Shown: one piece after another, positions 55,869 to 64,000 of the stretch | How the letters are laid out: the number at the start of each line of letters is the position of its first letter | Position numbering within the stretch: position 1 is the stretch's first letter | From: Tritrichomonas musculus | Taxonomy: Eukaryota > Parabasalia > Tritrichomonadida > Tritrichomonadidae | Assembly (NCBI GenBank): GCA_039105265.1 | Contig: JAPFFF010000003.1 | Coordinates: forward strand, 2,294,001-2,358,000 | Direction of reading: 5' to 3' | Length of the DNA: 64,000 nucleotides | Notes under the pieces: model-generated | Database searches by the model: none | Seen by the model: the letters and a program-made list of their open reading frames with translations, nothing else | Told to the model about the DNA's origin: nothing | Program-made: the position numbers and the translations under genes

Positions 55869-56635
55869 TTATAATATGGGATGCAACGATAAAAAAGTGA
55901 CACTATATTTATGCTCTAATAAAAATTATTAAAAACAGGAAATATAAATTAATAGAACTTTAATAAATCGAATGATACCTCTTTGATAAGAAAATGTCTA
56001 TCAGAAGTCGAGATATCACTTACGAAATTTGTGAAGGTCTGTTTGATTTATAATACCCATAGTGACAATATCGTGCACTCAATTTTGCGGGGATTTTTTT
56101 GACACTTATAAATGGTCGATTAATAAATGAAAAAAAAAATAGAAATTGATATTCAAATATGTTTTGTCATCTTTGAATTTTTTTTAAGTGATTGAGTATT
56201 AAAATAGTAGTATACGTTTGCGGTGATTTCAGACCTCCGGTCTTCAATCCCCTCAAACACCCCTAATTTTGGCACTTTTTTGGTCTCCAACTACCCAATT
56301 TTAGCCCTTTTTTGACCTCCAGAGTGTTGTCAGAAAACCCCCTATCACTATAGGGCATTTTGCATTCACCTTTTTGTGTCAAAAAATTGCCTCAATTAAG
56401 GTCTTTCAATGGATGGAAAGTGGTGAAATGAACATAATTTTGATAAAATTTTTGTATGACATGTGATATGAAAAAAGGTATAAATAAAATTTTTGTATAC
56501 AATTTATGATTTTTAAAATTATTGAAATCAACTTTTTTGAAACTTTTTTTGAAACAAATAATTTTTTGAAATTTTCACATTTATGATAAGTGGTATAAAT
56601 TTTTATATTTTTTAATTTTTATTTTCATTGCAAAA
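55869..56635. other. Transition into Maverick-derived DNA
   Basis: From about 56040 GC rises and C-runs appear (CCTCCGGTCTTCAATCCCCT near 56236). This is probably the upstream part of the older Maverick. No ORF recognised and no tip found. Confidence 0.4.
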
Positions 56636-57720
56636 ATGAGACTCTCCGAAGCTACTCCCGAAAAATTACAAGAACTATTTGAATTGATAATAAACGAGAA
56701 ACTACAACACGACTTTTCATACTATTGGAACTCACAAGAAGAATTCTATTATGACATCCGAGAATGTGCTAAGTATGAAGGGTATGATGGAGATTTAGAC
56801 AACTATGATGCTATGTACTGGTATTTTAAAGGCAAGAACAATACCCCCGCCCAATCTCCCCAAAAAGCTGAAGAACCTCCCAAAGAACAACCCAAACAAG
56901 AAGAACAACCTCTCAAAACAGACAACAATTCCCAACAACAAATCGTCGACGAAATAATGGAAAAATTAGAATACTCCCCAAGAAGATGGCAAATCGACTT
57001 TGAGAGATTAGATAAGGACGGCAGACTCTTATTGCTTCCCAAATTGAAGGAATTCTTTGAAGAATATATAGATTCTTTACCCATTATCTCCAAATACAAA
57101 CTCGCCTTCAAAATCAAAAATCAATGGCATTCATATCAATTGACGCCTGAAATATACAACAAATTAATGGAAAATCTGACAGAAAAACACTTCATCTTTG
57201 ATATAGAGAATGTTGTACCAGAATATTTTTATGAGAATGGTGCCGAAAAAATACCCGAATGGAGCCTCTTTGAAGCAGTTCGCTTTAGTGAATTTCAGAA
57301 TATTAAGGCAAAAAATGACGTTGGAGGAAGTTTCTTTCAATATTTGGTACGTGAAAACTGCCCATCAAATGTCTCAAAATATCTCGAAAAATTACAGATT
57401 TTCACATCTCTCGTAGACAAAAAAGGCAAACAGAGAAAGGAATTGGACGATTGCTGCTTCATCTATGCCCTTCAACAAACAGGATGCTATGACGATGATA
57501 TACTAAACAAAATGCGCCTAAGAATTAATTCAAGATATCTCTCCCAAAAAGCTCTAAACGAACTATGTACTGAGTTCAATATTCACGTCAAATTATCGTT
57601 TATCAACGAAGATGCCAATGGAAAAAATAAGAAACGTTCTGTCAGGTCCAAAAAGAATGATACAAATAAACATTATTTAGGTATAGAAAATGCTGATCCA
57701 ACTAGAACTCATACAATGAA
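56636..57720 (+). pseudogene. Maverick polymerase N-terminal piece (fossil)
   Basis: Part of a Maverick/Polinton protein-primed DNA polymerase, N-terminal to the exonuclease. A Gln/Pro/Glu-rich linker is followed by a domain with DDCCFIYALQQTGCYDDDIL and an IRLRI-like segment (MRLRINSRYLSQKALNELC) that resembles the cysteine-containing N-terminal domain before the polymerase in viral and Maverick pPolB. It is unlike the polymerase of the following element, so it belongs to another Maverick lineage. The element is broken: only this part is left, and the second Maverick begins next to it. Upstream, TTCATTGC just before the ATG is initiator-like. Confidence 0.6.
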
Positions 57721-57959
57721 CGTATTAGTAGTGATGAGTGTTCCGAATCGGGACCAGATAAATCCCACCCAAAAACGCTTTAAATGACCCATTTTTGGCC
57801 CCCTTCTAAATATCAAAAATAGCATACACCCATAGACACATATTTTGAACCCGCATTTGACCCCACATTTGGACCCATATTCGGGGGCCACATAGAATTC
57901 CCTATTTTTGACCCATACTGCATACCACCCCAAAACGCTTATAAAACGCTTATATTTGG

Positions 57960-58215
57960 GCCCATACAAATTCCAAAAATAGGCCACATATGGACCACTT
58001 ATGGACCACTTATGGGGCCACTTATGGGACCACCTATGGGACCACCTATAGACCACTTATGGACCACTTATGGAACAAGCTAATGGAACAAGCTAATGGA
58101 ACAACGGAACTTCGTTCCTGAGGCATTTCATGCCGAAGCTAATGGAACAAGCTAATGGAACAACGGAACTTCGTTCCTGAGGCATTTCATGCCGAAGCTA
58201 ATGGAACAAGCTGAT
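57960..58215. repeat. Subterminal tandem repeats of the Maverick
   Basis: First a set of short CCACTTATGGA/CCACCTATGGGA units (57978-58078), then a 59-bp unit in two full copies from 58081 (TAATGGAACAAGCTAATGGA, then CGTTCCTGAGGCATTTCATG) with a partial third. GGAACTTCGTTCC is a small palindrome within each unit. Likely replication or end-binding sequences (inference). Confidence 0.75.
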
Positions 58216-58226
58216 ATAACAGACCG

Positions 58227-58616
58227 ATGGCGACACAGACCGATGGGACAACCCAGATGAATTCCAAAAATAACGCGATTCTCGAATCAATCCAATTTTT
58301 TATCCAGTTAGAAATGAATTCAACAACTGTTGCCATGCCACAACTCTCCAATGTCGAAGCTAATGGTGTCAAACTCGATTACCTCGAACGCGTCATCCTC
58401 AAGAAATACCCCCAATGGAAATCCCTTGCATTCGACTACCACAACGATGATGATTTCATGGACGATCTCATCGATACAATATCAAATTATGAAACTGATT
58501 TGGAATCCCTTCGAACCAAAATCATAGATGGTGATAGCTATGATCGCAAGGAACTCGATTTGAGTCGTATCAAGATGCTATTGAAAATATTCGAATTCTC
58601 ATATGAATATGCGTGA
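58227..58616 (+). CDS. Maverick unknown protein 1
   Basis: A 129-residue ORF starting MATQTDG; a later ATG (MNSTTVAMP) would give a shorter form. The C-terminal half is acidic and helical (DDDFMDDLIDTISNYETDLE). CCAAAAATA just downstream of the first ATG is one of several copies of a motif found near the element's ORF starts. Function unknown. Confidence 0.55.
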   Translation: MATQTDGTTQMNSKNNAILESIQFFIQLEMNSTTVAMPQLSNVEANGVKLDYLERVILKKYPQWKSLAFDYHNDDDFMDDLIDTISNYETDLESLRTKIIDGDSYDRKELDLSRIKMLLKIFEFSYEYA

Positions 58617-58735
58617 GTTCAATCGAAGATTGCGCGTAGTTCAATCACATTCCCATTTATATTTTTGGACTCAACTTCATATGAGGTAATAACTAGCTGG
58701 TTCGCAATGCAACTCAATTTTTTATCGAATTCCAA

Positions 58736-59503
58736 ATGGAATCAACTGGGACAAACACATCAGTGTCAGCTATTATCGAACCAATCGATGATGAGTATGA
58801 ATTCATCCAATATAATGAGAAGCTCCGTTTAATACATTCCATTAAGGATGATATGTACCAAGCTCAAAGCATTCTCACTGCATGTAATTCCAAGAAACAG
58901 CTTCGCCATTGGTTTGATAACAAATCAACACAGGAATTACTCGAAAGTGGGTCTGATAGAATTCTACCAGACCAGAAATTGTATGAAGATAGACCCAATT
59001 TGCCAAATGATTTGAAGGGTATGTATGTTCACCGATTGCTGGTCAATCATATTGCAATGTGGGCATCACCATCATATGAATGGGATGTCATGCAATTATT
59101 GGATTCACTAGCTTCTCAGCAACGCGAGCAGATGGATAACAAAATCAAGGACCTCACTCCAAGGGCTGTCCCTAAGGATCACAAAAATAGCTACCGATAT
59201 ATGATATGGCTTGAGGATCTTCCCAAAGATAAGGATTCTGTGGTACTCCATCTCGTTCGTCGTAACAAGCATTCATGGAGGCAGGTCAGTAGGATATATA
59301 AAGATAAGAAGAAGCGCTGGATATTTATTGATGACCTACCTATCGCAATGACCCCGAATGAAGATATCAAGCGTATGGCCAAAGCTATGTTCAAAGGGGA
59401 TGATGTCACTGTAGGTGGTACTAGGATTACCATCAAAAGATCATGCCTTAATGATTTTCACACAGCTGTGGACAAATATTTCACAACCACAATGCAATCA
59501 TAA
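58736..59503 (+). CDS. KilA-N domain protein of the Maverick
   Basis: A 255-residue protein. Residues about 25-75 (IQYNEKLRLIHSIKDDMYQA, then ILTACNSKKQLRHWFDNKST) fit KilA-N: a 'NATK/LC'-like turn, a 'K.W..N.ST.EL' ending. KilA-N is a DNA-binding domain of large DNA viruses and phages that is strongly expanded in trichomonads. A second, C-terminal region (SYRYMIWLEDL, VVLHLVRRNKHSWRQVSRIY, ITIKRSCLNDFHTAV) is of unknown fold; this pairing of an N-terminal KilA-N with a C-terminal module is usual. Likely regulatory or replication role. Confidence 0.7.
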   Translation: MESTGTNTSVSAIIEPIDDEYEFIQYNEKLRLIHSIKDDMYQAQSILTACNSKKQLRHWFDNKSTQELLESGSDRILPDQKLYEDRPNLPNDLKGMYVHRLLVNHIAMWASPSYEWDVMQLLDSLASQQREQMDNKIKDLTPRAVPKDHKNSYRYMIWLEDLPKDKDSVVLHLVRRNKHSWRQVSRIYKDKKKRWIFIDDLPIAMTPNEDIKRMAKAMFKGDDVTVGGTRITIKRSCLNDFHTAVDKYFTTTMQS

Positions 59504-59541
59504 GCGTCAAAGCTCAAAAATAATATTTTATTTTTGCATAA

Positions 59542-60108
59542 ATGGATACTGGTACAGATATTGAAATGACCTCAGATATGACCTCAGATACAGCTACTGA
59601 TATGGCTACTGGTACAGTTACTGATGCTGAGATACTCCTAAAAATCGTAGATGGCATCACCAATTTGCGCCGAGATGTCAAGCATTTGATTAAGCGTATG
59701 AACCATAAACGCAAACCATCTGCTGATACCCCAAAGGCTGAAGCACATATCGACACCACTCAGGACACTACTCAGGATGCAAATGACTCACCTCCTGAGA
59801 CCCCATCTATTGAACATCCTCGACCTCGTTTAAATCGCACCCATATATTCAATCGAAGCAAGTTCCTGGATATTGGGGATCACGACCGATTGATCCAATA
59901 TGTCACATCACAGGCAGTAATCGATGCGATCTCCAACGCAGAACCTCATAAACGCGTATCCCTATTGCGTAGACTCATACGCGATAACCTAAAGTTGAGT
60001 ATCTCCATGTATATGACCCAAAAACTAATCAACACCCATATGCCTATAAACGGTCCCCCAAGGGAAACAGCTCCAGACCCAGATGAGATTGATACAACCG
60101 ATTTCTAA
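59542..60108 (+). CDS. Maverick unknown protein 2
   Basis: A 188-residue ORF. The N terminus is Thr/Asp-rich with DTGTD/SDMTSD repeats, followed by a helix (LLKIVDGITNLRRDVKHLIK), an acidic disordered middle and a helical domain (RLIQYVTSQAVIDAI, LRRLIRDNLKLSI). Directly upstream lies CTCAAAAATAATATTTTATT, containing the CAAAAATA motif. A linker plus oligomerising helix is all that can be said. Confidence 0.6.
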   Translation: MDTGTDIEMTSDMTSDTATDMATGTVTDAEILLKIVDGITNLRRDVKHLIKRMNHKRKPSADTPKAEAHIDTTQDTTQDANDSPPETPSIEHPRPRLNRTHIFNRSKFLDIGDHDRLIQYVTSQAVIDAISNAEPHKRVSLLRRLIRDNLKLSISMYMTQKLINTHMPINGPPRETAPDPDEIDTTDF

Positions 60109-60131
60109 CCGTAGTCCAAAAATATTTTTGC

Positions 60132-60344
60132 AAAAACCGACCCCATGATGGATGCGTAATGCATTCTCTAGAGGAACCAACATACGGACCCGGGATTGCA
60201 CATCAATCCCTCAATGAAAATACCTGCATCCACCATGAGACTGGTTTGGGTTGCAAATGCCGGCAAATGCCCGTACTACCCCATAATCCACAAGCAATAG
60301 CTTACCCAAGGTGTTTAGTGCGCTTGGGCTCTATCACAAATATG
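60132..60344 (-). ncRNA. Conserved structured RNA candidate (copy B)
   Basis: Minus-strand counterpart of 15811-16067. Shares CATATTTGTGATAGAGCCC, CACTAAACACCTTG, AAGCTATT and GCATTACGCATCCA, and ends in T5 (60136-60132). TGGATGC (60226-60232, minus) pairs with GCATCCA (60149-60155). Between the conserved words the sequence has drifted in base and length, as expected for a structured RNA kept by selection. Confidence 0.55.
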
Positions 60345-60366
60345 GACCGGAAATAATTCGAAAAAT

Positions 60367-60466
60367 CGGTATGGCAGTGAATCGAACCTATGCCTGCCGT
60401 TTGCTTGCAAATGTCCCAAAGGGACCCGAAGCTGGGAGACATCCTTCTTGATCCAACAACTATACC
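60367..60466 (-). tRNA. tRNA-like gene (copy B), 100 nt with 26-nt insert
   Basis: Minus-strand counterpart of 16089-16162. Acceptor GGTATAG pairs with CCATACC in 6 of 7 pairs, again with the mismatch at pair 6-67. T loop TTCGATT and B-box GGTTCGATTC are canonical. A T5 terminator follows after one A. Compared with copy A it has about 26 extra bases (starting TCCCTTTGGGAC, a hairpin) just 3' of the anticodon region, where tRNA introns and long variable arms lie. Confidence 0.5.
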
Positions 60467-60467
60467 A

Positions 60468-60479
60468 GTTAGCGCTAAC
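60468..60479. promoter_or_regulatory. 12-bp palindrome GTTAGCGCTAAC (copy B)
   Basis: Same 12 bases and same one-base spacing from the tRNA-like 5' end as at 16164-16175. Confidence 0.55.
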
Positions 60480-60582
60480 ACATATATGATTCCGATTTGC
60501 TATTTAATCGAATAAAATTCAAAAATAGTATGTCATCAACTGCGTTGCGATGATTATTTTTGTATTTTTACCAATGGGGTAA

Positions 60583-63500
60583 ATGAGTAATATTACTAGT
60601 TGGAATTTCGATAAAAAGGTTCTACCCACAGACATCGTCAGAGACTATATCGATATCATCAATGAGAGGTTCCGTGGGGGTATCTCAACCAGAAACCCAT
60701 ATGTTGGACAGCTGAGCAGTCTCATAAAGTTCCTGAATGAGAACTCATTTGTAGCTCACACTGGTTTTGATCCCGATAATAAGCTCGAGGAATCAGATCT
60801 TGATACATTCATCAGGCGACTGAGGCTTACACGTGCTGAGCAGAGGCGTCTCAAGGTATTGGGATTGGAAGGTGTTGAACGTTTACTGAATAGCAAGATT
60901 AATAAGACACATTTTGATAAAACTGTTTTAACTGCGAGTGATGTCCAAGATTATATCAAGATCGCCAACACTGAGTTCGATGGCAAAATCCCAACCAACA
61001 TATCACAGGCCGCACAGCAGAGCAGTCTCATAAAGTTCCTGAATGATAATTTATTTGTATATCGCACACGTTTTGATACTAATACTCTTCTCAAGGTCTC
61101 AGATTTTGATAAATTCTTCGAGCGACTACATGATGAACAAGAGGATAAGCTGCTGAAGGATGCAACTGACAAGAATCTACAAGCACTTGAGAAGGTCAGA
61201 CTTGAACGTGAACGTGCTAAGCAATTGGAACGGGAGCGTGCTAAGCAGGAGCGTCTCCAGAAGCAGGAACGGAAACTGGCTGAGAAATCGCATCGCGATC
61301 GATTGAAACAGAAGCAGAAACAGGAGCGTGAACAGGAGCGTGAAAAGCAACGCAAGATTAATATTAATCATTTTGCTAAAAGTAATCTAACCATTGCTAC
61401 TGTTGATCATTATATCAAGACCGCCAATAAGGAGTTCGATGGCAACATCCCAACCCACGTATCATATAATGAACAACTGAACAGTCTCATAAAGTTCCTG
61501 AATGAGAACTCATTTGTATATCGCACCGGTTTTGATCGTGCTCGTGGGCTCGAGGCATCAGATCTTGATACATTCTTCAAGCAGCTGAGGGCTGAACGAA
61601 CTAAGGATTACTTCAAGCATTTCGATAGAGATGATTACAAGATCGAGGACCACATTGATGAACATCGGCGTATAAAGTCCCAGTTTAAGTTCTATCAGCA
61701 ATTAGCTGATGACCGCAAAGCATGTTCCTATTTCAACAAGTATTATCCCGAGTATATCGATAGAGCTGAAATACAAGATATACTCCGAGACAGGACTAAG
61801 GTTACAAAACTGACTCATATTATCGATGGTAACGCTAATATTGATGATCTCCCCAAGGACCCTGAAAATAATGAAATACTCGATTACCTCAGTGAGTTCG
61901 GTCATGAGTTCAAATCGAAACACACCGATTTCCTCATGGTGAATGAACCTGATAGCTATGATAGGGCTGTTGAGGCTTGGCGATCATATACCAAATATGC
62001 TGATAGTGATTCCAAGGAACGCGAGGATATCGATACCTATGAGCCAATATACATATACTACTTCAACTCGATATCCTCATTGAACACCATATATGACGGC
62101 TTGCAACAGGTCTATAAGCGTGAGGTAAAACCATTCAAAATCTATTTCCAACTCTCAGGTGTATTTCAGTCTCCCAGTACTGAGGATGAGTATTCGTGTG
62201 AATATGCAGCTAGGGAAATCAATTGGAACAACTATAAATCTGCTATCCCAATTGTGGTTCGTGATGAGCAATCGCTTGATATCGTGAAGTACTATATTGA
62301 ATCAGTACTGCACTCATATGAGACCTCAACATCTGGAACCAAGTTGATTCTCGTAGGATCGGTCTCATTCACGGTATCTCGAATGGTCAAGGTTAGTGGT
62401 CCAATCAAGGATTTACCTCCTGAGATCAAAAATAGCAAATTCATCATCACAGACAACGCCGATGATAATCTATGTTGGTACCGATTTCTGGCTGCATGTC
62501 TAGATGACCATCTAGTTGACCCCGAATCTGGTTGCAAAACTAAGCACCGTACACAGGTAGCTAGGAAGCTCCTATGCGAGGATCACAATATAGTGTATTC
62601 TACTAAGCCATCTCAAGATGCAATCGACCTCCTGAACAACTATCCGGGTACATCAATTGAATCCATGAAGGCATCTGCCGAGAAGCATCACTTGAATGTG
62701 GACATCTATGAGTACTTGGAGGATCTCAAAGTTTATAACCTTCAGGACCAATGGAAATACAATAGCAACAACTCATTTAGGAAATCCGCATTGCTGTACA
62801 CCCAAAATCGAATCATCCACATAATGTACATCAGGGATGCTGAGAAGCTGACCAACATCCATATCTGCCCAAAGTGTGGTTCATATGCCCATTACGGTAA
62901 TCACAATATGAAGCGTTTCGAGAACCATAAGCTACATTGTGAGCAGGAACTGCATTCCGGGGTATTTCGAAAGCGATTCATACCCAATCGTGAACCATTA
63001 CCATACTGTCCACATATACTCAGCAATCCGGTGTACGAATATTGCTTAGCCTATGGTCTCGACTGGAAACCCAACATATATTACATCACCTACGATTTCG
63101 AAACTGTTGAACAGCCTGTGAATGCATCTATTGGTTCATCCACAACCATCAACTCACGACTGATTCCCCTGAGTGTATCATCATGTGTCAAATCGCAATC
63201 TGGTTGTACCACAAAGCACTTCTCATTAAGGGATTCATCTGAGTTCATCATCAAATGGATCGAGTGGTTGTTTGAGCAATCCAAGCAGGTGTATCACGAT
63301 AAGGTTCAATACATGAAATCCTTCATCAATCAACCAGTTGACAATCTCAAAACCATTGATCGCAACCTGAATGTGATAACCGTATTTGGATTCAACTCGA
63401 GTAGATTCGATAGCAACCTATTCAAGGAGTATCTCAACTACAGTTCAGCCAAGCGAAATATGTTCTGGAGTGTTGAACCCAATAGCATCATTGGTACCAC

Positions 63501-64000
63501 ATCCTCATTGAAGCAGTTCATATTGAAGTCACCCAAATACGACACCAAGTTGCGATTCATCGATGCACAATCATTCGTAGCTGGAGGTACATTAAGACAA
63601 TTCGGGGTTGATTTCGGACAAAGCATGGCTTTGGACTCAAATGGAATCATTTGCGGGGGAGTTGAGAATAGCTCTAAGGGTGTATTCCCATATGAAGCCA
63701 TCAACACTGAGAACTACAATGAGGTCCTCTCAAAAGCAGAGCCATTTGAGTATGAAGCGTTCTATAGCTATCTCAACCAGAAGAACCCATTGACACCAGA
63801 TGATTACAAACTGTATCTCGAGGATGCCAAAAACTATAAAACCCGATGGGACTACCTACTTGCATACAATGATAATGATGTCGAGATGATGATCAAACCC
63901 ATTGACAACCTGATTGCACTCAATGCTCAGTACAATGTGGACCTCATCTCAAACCTATCGCTAAGCAAGAATGCATCCTGTATTAAGTATGCACTCGCAT
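60583..64000 (+). CDS. Protein-primed DNA polymerase B (pPolB), partial
   Basis: Open from the ATG at 60583 to the window edge (more than 1100 residues). N-terminal region: three copies of a ~65-residue module (YIDIINERFRGG, then LSSLIKFLNENSFV), at about residues 12-80, 125-185 and 270-340, with a charged coiled coil (RLERERAKQLERERAKQ) between the second and third. Then a cysteine/histidine motif (HICPKCGSY, then H..HCE), and the 3'-5' exonuclease: Exo I YDFETVE, Exo II FGFNSSRFDSNLF, the RFIDAQSF strand and Exo III YNDNDVEMM. The palm is beyond the window. Maverick pPolB copies the element by protein priming. No break seen here. Confidence 0.85.
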   Translation, partial: MSNITSWNFDKKVLPTDIVRDYIDIINERFRGGISTRNPYVGQLSSLIKFLNENSFVAHTGFDPDNKLEESDLDTFIRRLRLTRAEQRRLKVLGLEGVERLLNSKINKTHFDKTVLTASDVQDYIKIANTEFDGKIPTNISQAAQQSSLIKFLNDNLFVYRTRFDTNTLLKVSDFDKFFERLHDEQEDKLLKDATDKNLQALEKVRLERERAKQLERERAKQERLQKQERKLAEKSHRDRLKQKQKQEREQEREKQRKININHFAKSNLTIATVDHYIKTANKEFDGNIPTHVSYNEQLNSLIKFLNENSFVYRTGFDRARGLEASDLDTFFKQLRAERTKDYFKHFDRDDYKIEDHIDEHRRIKSQFKFYQQLADDRKACSYFNKYYPEYIDRAEIQDILRDRTKVTKLTHIIDGNANIDDLPKDPENNEILDYLSEFGHEFKSKHTDFLMVNEPDSYDRAVEAWRSYTKYADSDSKEREDIDTYEPIYIYYFNSISSLNTIYDGLQQVYKREVKPFKIYFQLSGVFQSPSTEDEYSCEYAAREINWNNYKSAIPIVVRDEQSLDIVKYYIESVLHSYETSTSGTKLILVGSVSFTVSRMVKVSGPIKDLPPEIKNSKFIITDNADDNLCWYRFLAACLDDHLVDPESGCKTKHRTQVARKLLCEDHNIVYSTKPSQDAIDLLNNYPGTSIESMKASAEKHHLNVDIYEYLEDLKVYNLQDQWKYNSNNSFRKSALLYTQNRIIHIMYIRDAEKLTNIHICPKCGSYAHYGNHNMKRFENHKLHCEQELHSGVFRKRFIPNREPLPYCPHILSNPVYEYCLAYGLDWKPNIYYITYDFETVEQPVNASIGSSTTINSRLIPLSVSSCVKSQSGCTTKHFSLRDSSEFIIKWIEWLFEQSKQVYHDKVQYMKSFINQPVDNLKTIDRNLNVITVFGFNSSRFDSNLFKEYLNYSSAKRNMFWSVEPNSIIGTTSSLKQFILKSPKYDTKLRFIDAQSFVAGGTLRQFGVDFGQSMALDSNGIICGGVENSSKGVFPYEAINTENYNEVLSKAEPFEYEAFYSYLNQKNPLTPDDYKLYLEDAKNYKTRWDYLLAYNDNDVEMMIKPIDNLIALNAQYNVDLISNLSLSKNASCIKYALA

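Larger units (their letters stand above)
57725..64000 (+). mobile_element. Maverick/Polinton, left part, runs off the window
   Basis: GC is clearly higher than in the host genes. Order: short tandem repeats, an unknown ORF, a KilA-N protein, an unknown ORF, a conserved RNA block, and a protein-primed family B polymerase. The left edge is approximate; AG, the usual Maverick tip, occurs several times near 57727-57731. No break was seen in the part inside the window, so it looks whole there and probably young. Integrase, ATPase, protease and capsid genes would lie beyond 64000. It sits beside a fossil polymerase piece of another Maverick, into which it may have inserted. Confidence 0.8.

Noticed and set aside
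60951-61371. Minus-strand Cys/Ser/Arg-rich ORFs
   Set aside because: Shadow of the charged coiled coil of pPolB.

Overview
The window looks like nuclear DNA of a trichomonad parabasalid, most like Tritrichomonas (inference). It is very AT-rich. Host genes are compact and nearly intron-free, and some start a few bases after an initiator-like TCA(T/C)T(T/A) motif. The single intron I could define has a GTATGT donor and a fused branch/acceptor of the Trichomonas kind. Families typical of the lineage are present (NEK kinases, F5/8C-like proteins, Maverick/Polinton DNA).

Layout. 1-6.4 kb: a foldback element with 634-bp arms around a 21-bp satellite, then gene-free DNA with two short inverted-repeat elements. 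6.4-10.6 kb: a six-EF-hand prenylated protein and a Rim15/IRE/MAST-type AGC kinase with a 277-nt intron. 10.8-13 kb: a 32-bp tandem array and a transposase-like gene cut short by the next element. 13-16.6 kb: a virus-like, Maverick-associated element with an SF2 helicase fossil, two paralogous small genes and an RNA block. 17-32 kb: a dense host block with a dynein-tail-like protein, DDX46/Prp5, an unknown gene, a reduced Beclin/Atg6, a large NEK kinase, RRP36, a small unknown and a NELF-C/D (TH1) homologue. 32-39.7 kb: gene-free and built of nested inverted repeats, including a 1.63-kb foldback with two 575-bp arms. 39.8-45.1 kb: an Asn/Gln-rich protein, an F5/8C-like protein and Tudor-SN. 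45.1-56.6 kb: a gene desert of small inverted-repeat elements with TA or TTAA junctions. 56.6-64 kb: a fossil N-terminal piece of one Maverick polymerase next to a second, whole-looking Maverick (KilA-N gene, two unknown genes, RNA block, protein-primed polymerase) that leaves the window.

The most unusual signal is a noncoding block of about 350-375 bp present in both virus-like elements (15.81-16.18 kb and 60.13-60.48 kb). On the minus strand each copy has a 12-bp palindrome, one base, a tRNA-like sequence ending in a T5 run, then a second conserved stretch that forms a long-range stem and also ends in T5. This looks like two tandem Pol III-type RNA genes carried by the elements. The host genes are ordinary nuclear functions (splicing, ribosome assembly, transcription pausing, autophagy, cilia, signalling) and do not form one pathway. 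All family calls come from reading motifs; no database search was run.
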